Below, in pieces: positions 10,519 to 22,616 of a stretch of 64,000 nucleotides of DNA. The stretch's first letter is position 1, and each line of letters opens with the position of its first letter. The translations under genes were made by a program, and so were the position numbers. Source of the DNA: Halichondria panicea (Eukaryota; Porifera; Demospongiae; Suberitida; Halichondriidae); assembly GCF_963675165.1 (NCBI RefSeq), contig NC_087382.1:3821963-3885962 (forward strand), read 5' to 3'. The notes under the pieces are model-generated. The model saw nothing but the letters and a program-made list of their open reading frames with translations. It did not search any database and was not told the DNA's origin.

Positions 10519-11070
10519 CCGACTAGAAAAACATTTGCAATGTGAAAAATTGCTAGGATTGGCCAGGGGAACCACAAAAAAGCGTGGGAACAAGAAATCA
10601 GACGAGAGCATAACTCCAATCCGTTACAACGTCAATCACATGTATACTGGTAGTTTTCCCATGTTTTCCCAGCCAATATGCCACGCAATTTTTACTGGTG
10701 GAGTGATGACCAATCCCTATATATATTTATTATACATCCATTTTAGAATGTGGGGCACATAATTATGATGATTTGTGATGAATTGATGTTCCTAATACAT
10801 GCAGTGTTGAGCACAGGTACACACAGTCCATCCATGCGTAGTAACATGCACGGACCGTACTGGTGACTGCATGGAATGATGTGGTGGATGGAAGCTGATA
10901 GGTGGATCTGGAACACAGTCTATTATTTAATATACTATGTATTGTACATGTTCATGACGTTGTAATGGATTGGAGTTATGCTCTCGTCTGATTTCTTGTT
11001 CCCACGCTTTTTTGTGGTTCCCCTGGCCAATCCTAGCAATTTTTCACATTGCAAATGTTTTTCTAGTCGG
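10519..11070. repeat. Long inverted repeat, arms about 110 bp, copy 1
   Basis: Left arm about 10519-10633 and right arm about 10957-11070 are reverse complements with very few mismatches (one is CCGTTACAAC versus CCATTACAAC). The spacer is about 320 bp. A transcript would form a long double-stranded stem. Confidence 0.9.
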
Positions 11071-11373
11071 ATTCCCTTTCTTTTTCAGTACAGTTTACGT
11101 ATCATGACATGCATAAGTGGAACGTCAAGAGGCAGTACAAGAAGAGAAGACAGGACTAATCAGATATCTTCTCGAATATCTCTGGACTAATAATTATAGT
11201 ATGAGTAATAATTTATTGCTTGATAATTAGACCCTATGTTGAATTTGCGAATCAGTATTAAATGACAGCCATTTTAAGAGCATGATATCTAGCCAGTGCA
11301 TATAGCATGCCTGTCAGAGAAAGGGAGCTAGAGCTGAACAGTGTGAAGAAAAGGAACACCTCAGGCTCTGGAA

Positions 11374-12180
11374 TAGCCTCGATTCCAAGCCGCTGAGAAA
11401 GTATCACTATTCATAGACTCGCAAGCCACTCCCTTTTCTCTGATTGGACGGGGGCGGGAGAAAAGGGACTGGTGACTCTTGGCTACAGCTTGTGTAAATC
11501 AGGAATGCTATTAAATATTAATGTCACGTGCAAATTATCCAATTTATTCTGATGCGTTAAAAGCTAAAGACACAGAACCAGCCTTTTGATTTTATAGATC
11601 CTTGTACCAGTGTCTGTTGTGCCACAACTTGTGGATTAGCATGGAACAGCTGATGAACGTAGAAATCTTGGCAGTCCTTCTTTGAACCGAGGAGTGGCAG
11701 CGATTTAAGACAGCTTGTACAAGTCTGACTACTCTCAATTCAACTGCTGCCGTCTGCCATTATCTGTCTTGTATTGTACAGGTTATTAAAAGCTTTAGGC
11801 AACCAATGACTTTCGGCTGCCAGTTCTCATCACGTAAAACTAAAACAAGCTAATCTCTGCTGGTGTCTTAGATGACTATATCCTAGCTGAATGCCTGATG
11901 ATGTTATTACTCCATCATCTTCTCTTTTCTAGCACTAGCATCCATTCTTAAACTGTAGCTAAGAAGCCCGCGATCACTTTTGCAGGCTACGCAATTCTAC
12001 TTAACCTCACGCAATTTTTGGATCACGTGGAAAAATCAATGAATAATCTCTACCCAAATTCCGGTAGAGACACAAAATGTGTCCCAGAGTCACCAGTCCC
12101 TTTTCTCCCGCCCCCGTCCAATCAGAGAAAAGGGAGTGGCTTGCGAGTCTACACTATTCAAGGGGCTGGAGTCGAGGCTA
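11374..12180. mobile_element. Nested MULE-like non-autonomous element, 807 bp, 9-bp target duplication
   Basis: Ends are TAGCCTCGA and TCGAGGCTA, with inverted arms of about 100 bp (11374-11480 and 12083-12180) containing AGACTCGCAAGCCACTCCC. Flanked by GCTCTGGAA at 11365-11373 and 12181-12189. The second copy of the host element (around 51585) has a single GCTCTGGAA and no insert, which is the empty site. Long TIRs with 9-bp target duplications are typical of Mutator-like elements. No transposase ORF. Confidence 0.85.
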
Positions 12181-12742
12181 GCTCTGGAACTGATTTTAGG
12201 CGCACGGTTTATTAGCCACGCCTATCTATTATTATTGGCCACAACGCAATTGCTGAGTCATTAAAGATGGCGGAATTGTCTAGGTAAGAGAAATAGAGAC
12301 TGAGAGGTCATCTGCCTCGTGGAAGCAATCGCAAATCTGAAGAAGCGCTTTGTAATCCAGGTTGTAGTCGTTTGGAAACCCTGTGCAGAATGTCCTGGAG
12401 AGGGCTGTACTTGGAGTAAATGCTGGGCAAGAAACTTACTTACTTATTTACTTACTCACTTACTTAGAGTCTACTTACTTACTTAGTCAGTCAGTCAGAC
12501 AAAGAGCGGTGAAACGTCGAAATAGTGCAATTTTTAAAATGAAAATATTCATTTATTAAAATGTTTATGGATTATGAAATGAGAGATACAAAGAGAGAAA
12601 AGGCTAAATAAACTATCTGTTCAGCCAGTTTCTTGATGTGGCCTTTCCCTGCAGAGATAGAACAGTTTGAACATGAGTTAAAATAATTCTAAACACGGGC
12701 AAACCCACTGCCAATCCTATGTAAAACCTACTGGTTTTACTA

Positions 12743-13553
12743 ATATGGCCACGCTAATTGAAGCCATCTATATCACATGCCAATTACTGTAAATATACTC
12801 CCACATAACGGCATGTCACTACCACAAGTGCATGTGACAGCGATAGAAGGGCCTGCATGTGGAGAATATTGCATTTTGGATTTCAAAACACTGCCTGCAT
12901 CAATAGTAATATACTACCTCGCAATAACTACCTTAGAATGTTTATGTTTTGAGTGCAAAGAGAGGATTACACAATCACTGTAACACACACACACTTGACC
13001 CAGATCACTGGCTTCAAATACTATAGCTACGTGATTCATGCCTTGTCAGCAATCCACATCAACATGCAACACAATTGATATCCCCATTGCCTGGCAACAA
13101 CGACGGTGTCTATGCTTGGCTGCAGGCCTGCAAATGTTGCGACTAGGTGCAGCTTAATTTGTCAGAGAAAATTTCTTAAGCCCTGTTGGATGTATACTCA
13201 ACTGCTCAGCGCTGTGACATTTGTTTATGGTGGCCACCCCAACAGTGGCTGTTATCATTTCCCACTCATTTTCAGGGAGCTCAGTGATCTTATCATGTAA
13301 TACAGGTGGAAATATAATTTTACTAGCAGTAGCCTATAAAGATGAGGGGCTCCAGGGGCTGGAGCCCCTCATCTTTCTAGGCTATTAAGTATAGAGATGA
13401 ATTATCAAGCTGCACAATGTAGATAGCGGTATTTTTTTCCATTCAAAAAACTAGAGCCCCCCTTTGAGAATTACCTACGCCACTAACTAGGGAGATTTTG
13501 CAGCTTATATATATAGCCTCATTAGACATTGACATTGACCAATAATTTGTTTC
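12743..13553. other. BHR1-BHR2 spacer, middle part with hairpin
   Basis: No gene. Homologous to 21785-22620 and 37200-38060. Contains a near-perfect hairpin at 13330-13384 (arms of about 25 bp around GGGGCTCCAG/CTGGAGCCCC). The hairpin is perfect in the 37838 copy and eroded in the 22383 copy. Confidence 0.6.
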
Positions 13554-14200
13554 TTGATTGTGGTGGACGATATTCTGTCAGAAAAATCACTCAAGCACAA
13601 ACCAATTGCACATGCAGATTGTGTTAGAATTGTCCCCACAGAGTGGAGAGTGTGTTCTATATCGTATCAGACAGAAGCTGAAGCGATACATACTGGAATA
13701 TATTACACATCGAGGATCTTGGCAAAGATCCTTGGTGCGTATAGTATTGGGTTCATCAGTACACAGGGGTAAACGTACACTGGGTTGCAGCAAATTGCTG
13801 GAGGAGAAGAACATGTTATTAATATAATATAGGACTCGGACACTTGCTATACTCGAGATACTACAGAAGTGATTTCATGCAGGCTTCTAAATCGTGTGCT
13901 ACTAAATCAGCTGACGGTTAGTTTAAATAAGTATCACATACATCGAAGGTAGTTCGTATACCGGTTCCTCTAAGTGATTGGATGTTCAAGCGATGGATTA
14001 TAGTTATATACAAATTGTACAGTACATTATTGCGGTATTGTTTTTTAGTCATTATGCGTTGTCAGTGCATGTAGTACATAGCAGCAAGCAGAATTGAATG
14101 TGTTGTGTCATGTCCTCCTCTTTACGTAAAGGTGCTCTACTTCTTGGATCCCGTTCGATGCATGTGTTTTACTGGTTGGCCACTTACATGTAACTATAGG
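13554..14200 (+). pseudogene. PIKfyve-type lipid kinase exon remnant, rearranged (module A)
   Basis: 13554-13765 is homologous to 22617-22815, which encodes AKILGAYSIGF of a PIKfyve/Fab1-like kinase domain. Here indels break the frame (ITHRGSWQRSL in the shifted frame). About 13766-13950 is the reverse complement of 23210-23345, so an internal inversion separates the exon halves. After it, ACCGGTTCCTC resumes collinearity with 22826. Non-functional relic carried in the BHR duplication unit. Confidence 0.7.
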
Positions 14201-14321
14201 CATCACCTAATGCAGGTACTGTCCTGACAGTAAAGCCACCAAGTATAATTATATGAACATTGGGTTCATTTGATCTACATAAAAGATGTGGTTTTGCTCT
14301 TTGGCTACCGTAAGTACATAC

Positions 14322-14681
14322 ACTGATATAGATACGATAGTGGTAATGGTGTTGTGCACTGATATAGATACGATAGTGGTATTGGTGTTGTGCACTGATA
14401 TAGATACGATAGTGGTATTGGTGTTGTGCACTGATATAGATACGATAGTGGTATTGGTGTTGTGCACTGATATAGATACGATAGTGGTATTGGTGTTGTG
14501 CACTGATATAGATACGATAGTGGTATTGGTGTTGTGCACTGATATAGATACGATAGTGGTATTGGTGTTGTGCACTGATATAGATACGATAGTGGTATTG
14601 GTGTTGTGCACTGATATAGATACGATAGTGGTATTGGTGTTGTGCACTGATATAGATACGATAGTGGTATTGATGTTGTGC
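14322..14681. repeat. 36-bp minisatellite, 10 copies
   Basis: Ten head-to-tail units with core ACTGATATAGATACGATAG. All are 36 bp and nearly identical (one TAATGG and one TTGATG variant). Because 36 is a multiple of three and the unit lacks stops in some frames, long ORFs appear on both strands; they are not genes. The same repeat is expanded at 38830-39951. Confidence 0.95.
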
Positions 14682-14969
14682 ACTGAGTGTATGAATTGAT
14701 CTAGACTTGTGGTCTTTGTATTGTCAACACAATTACTGCTTTGTTTTCATATCATCTTGTGTCGTAGTTGACCTCATAATGTAATCTGATGGTTGCATGC
14801 ATAATTATCTTGTTAGCCAACATTATTAAGTTAATATAGCATAGCAACCATTTTTATCTCTACAAAAATAATCTCTTAAACTAGTGACATAAACGACAGT
14901 AACTGTTAGAACTAACAATGCCTACAAATGTTATTAACATGATAAGGTACTTCAGCTAAATAAGACAGT

Positions 14970-17900
14970 TCACACTTCATTGCGTATGGGGCCGATTTCT
15001 GTGTGTGTAACAGCAGGACGATGGTTGACTCTTAGAGGAGGAGGGGCTGGTCTGTAGTCCTCTGTAGTGAGGGGGGCTAGATCATCCATGTAGGATAGTC
15101 TCAGCTGGTCCGGCCTCGTGGCTGGTCTGATGATGGGAGGAGTGATGTAGCGATCAGGGTCAGCTTCTTCCACAGCTCCATCAGTGTAAGGTGGGTTCAA
15201 GGCGTCTCTTTGTTCATAGTCGTCTACTGCTTCGAGTAATTCATCTTCATCATTTTCATCGGCTACCAGTTGATACATTTCCCGGTCATTGTTAGCTCGT
15301 CGGAGTCTCATGTCTGCAGCACCAGCTCCTAAGTTTCTTATTGTGTCCTCTATCTTCAGCCATGTATTGCTCTTCTTGAGTACAAATTGGTAAAAGTGAT
15401 AGCAGAGTGTTGTCACAAATAAGGTGAATGATATAGCCATTGAAGTATTGGCTAGTGCTGACTGATTTTTATTTGTATCTTTGACATAAGAGGTGCCAAA
15501 TGAAAGAATAAAAACATTGAATAGATAGAGAGTTTCGAGGGAATCACAAAACTTACTTTTGTACAAACGATTATTGAGTAGTTTCCAGACAATAAGTCCA
15601 ACTGATAGAACCCCAGCTGATAGAATAGGGAGGTAAGTGTCGAGAGCCATGGCAGCTACTAGATTATGAATAATTAGAGCAAAGAGAAGCAGTCCCACCC
15701 AGTAGCGATGCTTGGGAGTGAATGGAGCATGGTATGCATCCATGAAGCCAGTGTACTTTGTATTCTTGGTCCATATCATAACCTTGGAACAGCGTGGAAA
15801 CCATTGTCCAAAGAAGAGCAGTACAGTGAACATTACACCAGCAATGAGGATAATGGCTGCAGCAACAAACCGAGGGAGGTGATCGCGAGTGAAATATTGC
15901 ACATTTCCGTCGTAGAGCCAAACTATATCACTTGTACCATCAAGATAATTCAAGACCCTGTATTGCAGTGCAGCAATTACAAACTGTAAGAGTTTGGAAT
16001 AAGAGAGTAGGACGAGTGTGCCTAAGGCAGCAACTGGGTTCCTGTTGGAGAGGAGCTTTGCAAATGAGTCAAAATAGTTGCTTAAAATGATTATTAAGAA
16101 CATTAGAAGAAACAAGTAAGCGGGAAAAACAAGTTGAAGGAGTACTTTCCCTTGAGAGTTCATTCCATTGTAAAAGCATGTTTCAATTCCCAAGTCAAGA
16201 TTAACCCATGATACAAAAACTTTTAAAAAGTTGTTTAAACTAGGAAAGAAAATTGCTCTATTAGCAGCTACTATGTTGGCGTAAAAAATGAGGCCATGAA
16301 TATTTCCAGTTGCTATAGTGATGTTGAGCAGGAGAATTAAAGCAACTAGCAATATTCCTGCCAGCGCAAATGGTATTAGTAGAAGAAGGTAATTATCAGA
16401 GCATCGTTCACATCTTGACGTAGCCAACACGAGACTCAGTCCTGGTTCACATTCTCCACACAAGACACCACTTCGATTGTAAGCACACTGTTCGTCAGGG
16501 CTGCTTAGGCTGATGTTGACTGGTTTTTGTACACAATAGTCAAGTGTACAGCTGCTAACAACATACCCTGTTTTATTGGTGACTTTGATCCATGTGTTGT
16601 TATTTCTTTCCAGCGTTATGGCTCCATTTTCCTCAAAACATTTTGTTATCTGATATCCCAGTTGCAAGTCTGGATCACAGTCACACTTGCACTCAATATC
16701 GGACTGAATTGGTTTGAGTCCAATAGCGCATGTGCATGGTTGAAAAGGAATATTTATATTTTTTGTCTTGAAATTCCCAAATTGTTGCATGGACCCTCGG
16801 CATAGAGTTCCACCTGAGCAGAGCTGTCTCGTGAGAATATATTGTACTCTAATTCTGTGCACTGATTGTCAACTCTTTGTTCAGCCTGTCCTTCTTTGAG
16901 ACGACCAACTCCACTCGTAGTGATAACAGAACTGTGAATTGTGGCATTCATTGCTTCCAACTTGGTCGAGAGCCATAACACTGATTCTAAATGTGTGTCC
17001 CTTTCTAGTAGAAATAATACTATAGTCATTATTGCAAAAAATTACTTGAACAGGCCTAGAGGAGACGGATAATTCGGTGGAGGATTTTATGGTGTTATTT
17101 ATGTAGTCCAATCCATTTGAAGAAATGTGATATTCAGCATTTTGACTTACTGTACACCTGTCCAACAGACCTCCGTAGATGTCTACTCCTGACTGGGTAG
17201 CCATATTGTCAGTCATGAATGTGTTAAAGTGGTTATAATTAGAGCGGTACCCATACAGATTAATTGTTTGAAGGAAGCATTCAGCAAAAATGGTTTGAGT
17301 TGCATCATCTTCTGTGGCCCCTCCTCCACACGCGCTCCTCTCAGTGTCATCTGCCACAAATATCCCTCCTCCGTACTCAGCCAAGTTGTTGTGAATCATT
17401 AACGTGACATATCGATCCTGAGTCATATATTCTTCATATGTTTTAAATAGATACAGTTTTGAGCTTTGCTGTAGATACACTCCACCTCCACTAGTGTTAG
17501 CTGTGTTTGAGTCAATGTTAACGTATGATTGAGTAAGTTCAATAGTTGAAGATACTGCATAAATACCTCCACCATTCTGAGCAATGTTGTGAGCAATCTC
17601 ACTCTGTTTATTTGGACCATATTCATTTATCATCTGCACTGATCGGAACTCAACTCTACTAGAATATGCATAAATTCCTCCACCAATCTGGGCTGTGTTT
17701 TGATTGATCTTTATTGGCTCATTTACAAAGAGTGTACTCTCTCTCAGAAATATCCCTCCTCCAGAGGTAGCTGTGTTGTTGGTGATGATCACTCCTTCCG
17801 TGTTAATATATATTTCACTCTGGTAAACGCTGATAGCTCCACCAAACACACCATGATTGTTACTGAGTGTTGTAAGTCCATTAAACTCGATTTGACTATT

Positions 17901-19667
17901 GAAAGCATAAATGGGACGACCATTGTTACTGACAATATTCATTCCAGTGAATGTTACGTTTGATTGCGAAATGTTCAAACTGGCCATGTTATTAGTAATG
18001 TCAGTGTTGTTGATGATCAAGATGGAAGATCGGGAGACATCAATTACCCCACTCTCATTAGCAATGTTGTTAGTCAGCTCACTGTTGGAGATGGACACAT
18101 TACCAGAGCGAACATAAATCGCTCCACCATTGTCAGCACTATTGTTTATCAGCTCACTGTTGGAGATGGACACACTGCCTAGTAAGTCAACAATAATCGC
18201 TCCACCCCTGTCAGCTCTGTTGTTTGTCAGCTCACTGTTGGAGATAAACACACTACTTGAGTAAACATAAATCGCTCCACCCCAATAGTCAGCACTGTTG
18301 TTTGTCAGCTCACTGTTGGAGATGGACACACTACTTGAGCCAACATGAATCGCTCCATCATAGTCAGCTCTGTTTTTTGTCAGCTTACTGTTGAAGATGG
18401 ACACACTACTACCTGAGGCAACAACAATCGCTCCACCTCTATAGTCAGCACTGTTGTGTGTCAGCTCACTGTTGAAGATGGACACACTACTTGAGTAAAC
18501 ATAAGTCGCACCACCACTATAATAAGCTCTGTTGTTTGTCAGCTCACTGTTGGTAATAGACACACTACTTGAGTATACATCAATCGCTCCACCTTCATAG
18601 CCAGCACTGTTGTGTGTCAGCTCACTGTTGGAGATGGACACATTAGCTGAGTAAACATAAATCGCTCCACCATATGCAGCACTGTTGTGTGTCAGCTCGC
18701 TGTTGGAGATGGACACATTACCTGAGCCAACATTAATCGCTCCACCACTATAGTCAGCACTGTTGTTTGTCAGCTCACTGTTGGAGATGGACACACTACT
18801 ACCTGAGCCAACATTAATCGCTCCACCACTATAGTCAGCACTATTGTTTGTCAGCTCACTGTTGGAGATGGACACACTACCTGAGACAACACTAATCGCT
18901 CCACCATTCTGAGAAGCTTTGTTATTTGTGAAGTTACACCAAGTGATCACTACAGCACCAGATACCACTTCTACTGCTCCTCCGCTCTCAGCACTGTTAT
19001 AGTTGAACTCTGTGTTGTTGATCAGTGCGTTGTTTGATTTAATGTAAACTGCACCTCCATCATTTCTAGTGAACTCACTATTTGTTATGTACACATCATC
19101 AGCCTCAACGTGCAGTGCCCGACCAATGTTGCTCATAAAGAGAGTGCTCTCAACTGTTGCAGTTTGAGTATTAGTAATCTTAACTATGTGGTTTTCTGCT
19201 TGATTGACTAATACAAAGTCCGAAAAGTAGCAGTCTTTGATGTAAACATCCTTAGTACCGTCAATGGTCAAACCTTGATGTGAGTTTTGTGATCCAACAT
19301 TCACTCTAATGAAACTCAAGCGTTCAATATTCAATTTGGTATTACTTACAAAACGTATCGTACCATTGCTATGGAATCCAACTACAGCTGTACTTGTGTT
19401 CTGGCCGGTGATTTGCACATGTGAGAAGTTACGAATCAATAACTGCTCAGTTAACACATGATCTCCAGGTAGAAAACTCAAGGTGAGATTGTCTCCACCA
19501 GATAACAGGTCTGTTTGAACAAGTTGCTCGAGAGTGAAACAAGTTCCATTTCGATAGTCATAACACAAGTCGGTTGAATCCACTGGCACAATGTGATAGT
19601 GCTCACTCCTGGTAACAGTAGCTAGGGTCAGTAGCACTAACCAGCTGAGAATACTTCTAGACAGCAT
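14970..19667 (-). pseudogene. BHR2: beta-helix repeat membrane protein with two frameshifts
   Basis: Paralogue of BHR1 with the same signal peptide, 11 regular rungs (18060-18905), neck, membrane module and tail. Two indels interrupt it. Around 16951-16958, GGATTT of the paralogues is GCTT (minus 2). Around 16750-16770 there are two extra bases in a T-run (plus 2). The intervening segment of about 60 codons carries conserved sequence (ECHN in the wrong frame, MNATIHSS in the right frame). Translation from the ATG at 19667 would stop at 16881 after about 928 residues, before the membrane module, giving a truncated, possibly secreted, beta-helix. The two errors cancel, so a sequencing or assembly artefact is possible. 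The upstream in-frame ATG at 19733 would put extra residues before the signal peptide and is not preferred. Confidence 0.75.
18060..18905 (-). repeat. BHR2 rung array, 11 units
   Basis: In-frame units of 72-78 bp of the GGAI...SNSELTNN type. One unit has DGAI and another GGAT in place of GGAI. All are in frame with the signal peptide at 19667. Confidence 0.88.
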
Positions 19668-19903
19668 GTCTGAAGTTGTATAATGGTTACTATAATTATG
19701 ATTATGTTGCACCAAATGGCTAAATAGCTGCATACTGTCTAGTGCAGATTATAGTCTTCAACTCACTGTTTAATGGATGTTACACTCTTTTTGTTTCACT
19801 ACTTTTGCAATAGTCAACAAGTGCTCTTTCACACCTAGAATTGAAGTATGGTATATAGAGATGTATATCTATACAGGAGTGCATGAATAAGAGTACCTTA
19901 ATG

Positions 19904-20241
19904 TTACTATTATAGACGGGTAGTAATTTTAGCGTTTTCAGATTTTCTCTGTTTTTAGGGTACTAATTTTGGCGGATTTGTAGCAAATTCATTAGTACAG
20001 TATTATTTTGTCCAAAAGATGTACAAGTATGAGTTTTAAGGTTAAATGGAAAGTTTAGAGTTAGATACAGATGAAAAAAGGGCTATAGCTTCCTTGCATA
20101 CTCTAAAGTACATTATACAAAAGTACATTAGAAAAAAAAAATTTAATGAGATTCATAATTTTGGCGTTTTACTATTAGCACATACTTAATTTAGCAGATT
20201 CGCTAAAATTCGCTAAAATTAGTACCCATTTATAATAGTAA
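19904..20241. mobile_element. MITE-like element, copy 2
   Basis: Same element as 8511-8836, with terminal repeats TACTATTATAGACGGG and the inverted match at 20215-20241. Differs by a 10-bp tandem duplication (CGCTAAAATT twice) near the right end. Confidence 0.75.
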
Positions 20242-22616
20242 CAATAAGATATTATCACTATACGTATCAAACACATTCCATTCCAGGCTTTCCTCTTGCT
20301 ACGTCACAAATACTTGTAGTTGTATAAACTGTGAAGTAGGAAATGTAACACGATGCGTGTATTCACATTACACACTGTCAACAGACACTCTTGTGATGTC
20401 AGGTGAATTTCATCATAAGTGTATTCATATACTCTGTAATAACTATGTTAGTATGACGCAGCATAGACACTATAGTATCTATGGATGCAGCTACTGACTT
20501 GTGCATTGTCTATAAAAGTTCGAGGGAGTCGGATACTCCCACTCCTGGTATCTGTACTAAGTTTCCAAAACACCCAATAGCTGGACTCAAATTCCTCCAG
20601 AATTGCGTATTGCGTATTGCGTATTAATAGGTACATGTATACGTAATTATGCAAAGTAATAATATTGTTGATTTTTCTCTGCAGTTATAGTTAGCCCAAT
20701 TAATCATCAAGGCATCTCCATTCTGTTCAGTAACACATTACATGATGGTCTCAAGCATCAGGACCCCTGTGTGCCCCCCTGGTGAGTACAGATCCCCCCA
20801 CAGTGGGACCATAATTATATATACAACATAGAATAGCCTAGCTGTCTGCCTTTCTACATGTGAGACCCTCTATTTATTAACTGTATGTACACGTATCACT
20901 ATGTCCCCCTTATCTATATAGTATTATGTATAATTATATGTATCACTATGATTCCACTGGCCTGTATAAATTGTAGCTAGCATCCGTCACAGGCCTTGGG
21001 TTGAGGCTAGTATGTATACCATTATCTGGCTTTGGCTGCAAATTTAAATTGTCTAGTGCAGAATAATTATAGTCTTCAACTCACGTTTAATGGATGTTGC
21101 TTTTTTCTTTCTGTTATTTTCCACAACTGCTCTTGTATAATTATTCAACCACCTCTCCCTGTTTTGAGGCAGACTCAGTACTTGCTGTGTGGCTCCTCTA
21201 AATATAGAGTCCAGAGTATCCTGTTTGGGAACGTAAAAGTATTGAGACTCCCACATCGTGAGATATGTACTATTACATGTCAGTTTTTATTGAAACAAGG
21301 TACTCCCAATTAACAACGTACTGCATTGACTCTTATAATTTCATACATTACACATCGGTACATGTATTGGTACATACATAACTATACAATGCTTTAATGT
21401 AATCAAGACATGAAAGATGATGAACTCAAGCACCAGGTCTCCTGTGTGCCCCCTGGTGAGTACAGACCCCCCACAGTGGGGCTATCAGTGACATGTTCAT
21501 AGATAAGCCTGAAAATCTTTCTCTATGTGAGGCCCTCTATTTATTAGCTGTATATACACGTTTGTCCTATCTATCTATACTAATTGACTGCATGGAAACA
21601 TGCAAAGTCATTCCTCATTCGATGCGCATGTATATATAGTGTAATTCCAATGTTCTACTACGGCCGTAATGACATATCTCTAGGAGAGTTCCTGCATTGA
21701 TACTGCTTCAGGTGTGTGTTGATGTGCCACTGGTTCATTGCATATAGTCACAGTAATGTGCACATGCACACTTAACTATATAATTATGGCCACGCTAATT
21801 GAAGCCATCTATCACATGCCCATTGCTGTTAAATTAAATATACTCCCACATAACGTCATGTCATGTCACTACCACAAGTGCATGTGACAGCGATAGAAGG
21901 GCCTAGCTGGGGAGAATATTGCATTTTGGATTTCAAAACACTGCCTGCATCAATAGTAATATACTACCTCGCAATAAATAACTACCTTAGAGTGTTTATG
22001 TTTTGAGTGCAAAGAGAGGATTACACAATCACTGTAACACGTACACACACACTTGACCCAGATTACTGGCTTCAAATACTAGCTACGTGATTCATGCATT
22101 GTCAGCAATCCACATCAACATGCAACACAATTGATATCCCCATTGCCTGGCAACAACGACAGTGTCTATGCTTGGCTGGCCTGCAAATGTTGCGACTAGG
22201 TGCAGCTTAATTTGTCAGAGAACATTTCTTAAGCCCTATTGGATGTACTCAACTGCTCAGCGCTGTGACATTTGTTTATGGTGGCCACCCCAACAGTGGC
22301 TGTTATCATTTCCCACTCATTTTCAGGGAGCTCAGTGATCTCATCATGTAATACAGGTGGAAAAATAATTTTACTAGCAGTGGCATAGGAAGGAGGGGCT
22401 CCAGGGGCTGGAGACCCTCATCTTTCTAGGCTATTAAGTAGAGATGAATTATCAAACTGCACAATGTAGATAGCGGTATTTTTTTCCATTCAATAAACTA
22501 GAGGCCCCCCATTGAGAATTACCTACGCCACTAACTAGGGGGATTTATAATAGCCTCATTAGACAGTGGACTGAGTAATGACCAATAATTTGTTTCTTGA
22601 TACAAATTTATTGTGC
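20242..22616. other. BHR2-BHR3 spacer, left part
   Basis: No supported gene. Collinear with 8837-13553 but without the 2.2-kb insertion; the site is intact at about 21776-21790. Contains an eroded version of the GGGGCTCCAG hairpin at about 22383-22437. Confidence 0.6.

Larger units (their letters stand above)
10519..12742. mobile_element. 2.2-kb inserted element (copy 1), interrupted by a nested element
   Basis: Present here and at 50739-52167 with near-identical sequence, starting CCGACTAGAAAAACATTTGC and ending at ACTGGTTTTACTA. The equivalent spacers at 21780 and 37200 lack it and run straight from AACTATAT to ATGGCCA-type sequence, so this is an insertion. It begins with a large hairpin (10519-11070). 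It also has a piece that looks like a splice acceptor plus basic reading frame (about 11090-11150), and a promoter-like stretch with ATG at 12267 followed by a GTAAGA donor at 12284. No transposase or reverse transcriptase seen. Confidence 0.75.

Noticed and set aside
10978..11190. 70-codon ORF inside the 2.2-kb element, also at 51198-51410
   Set aside because: It largely reads through the hairpin arm. Identity of the two copies reflects recent transposition or duplication rather than coding constraint.
14322..14681. CRISPR-like array (36-bp regular repeats)
   Set aside because: Repeats are directly adjacent with no unique spacers, there are no cas genes, and the context is eukaryotic.
19668..19733. 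Upstream ATG of BHR2 at 19733
   Set aside because: It would bury the signal peptide behind 22 residues not encoded by the other copies.
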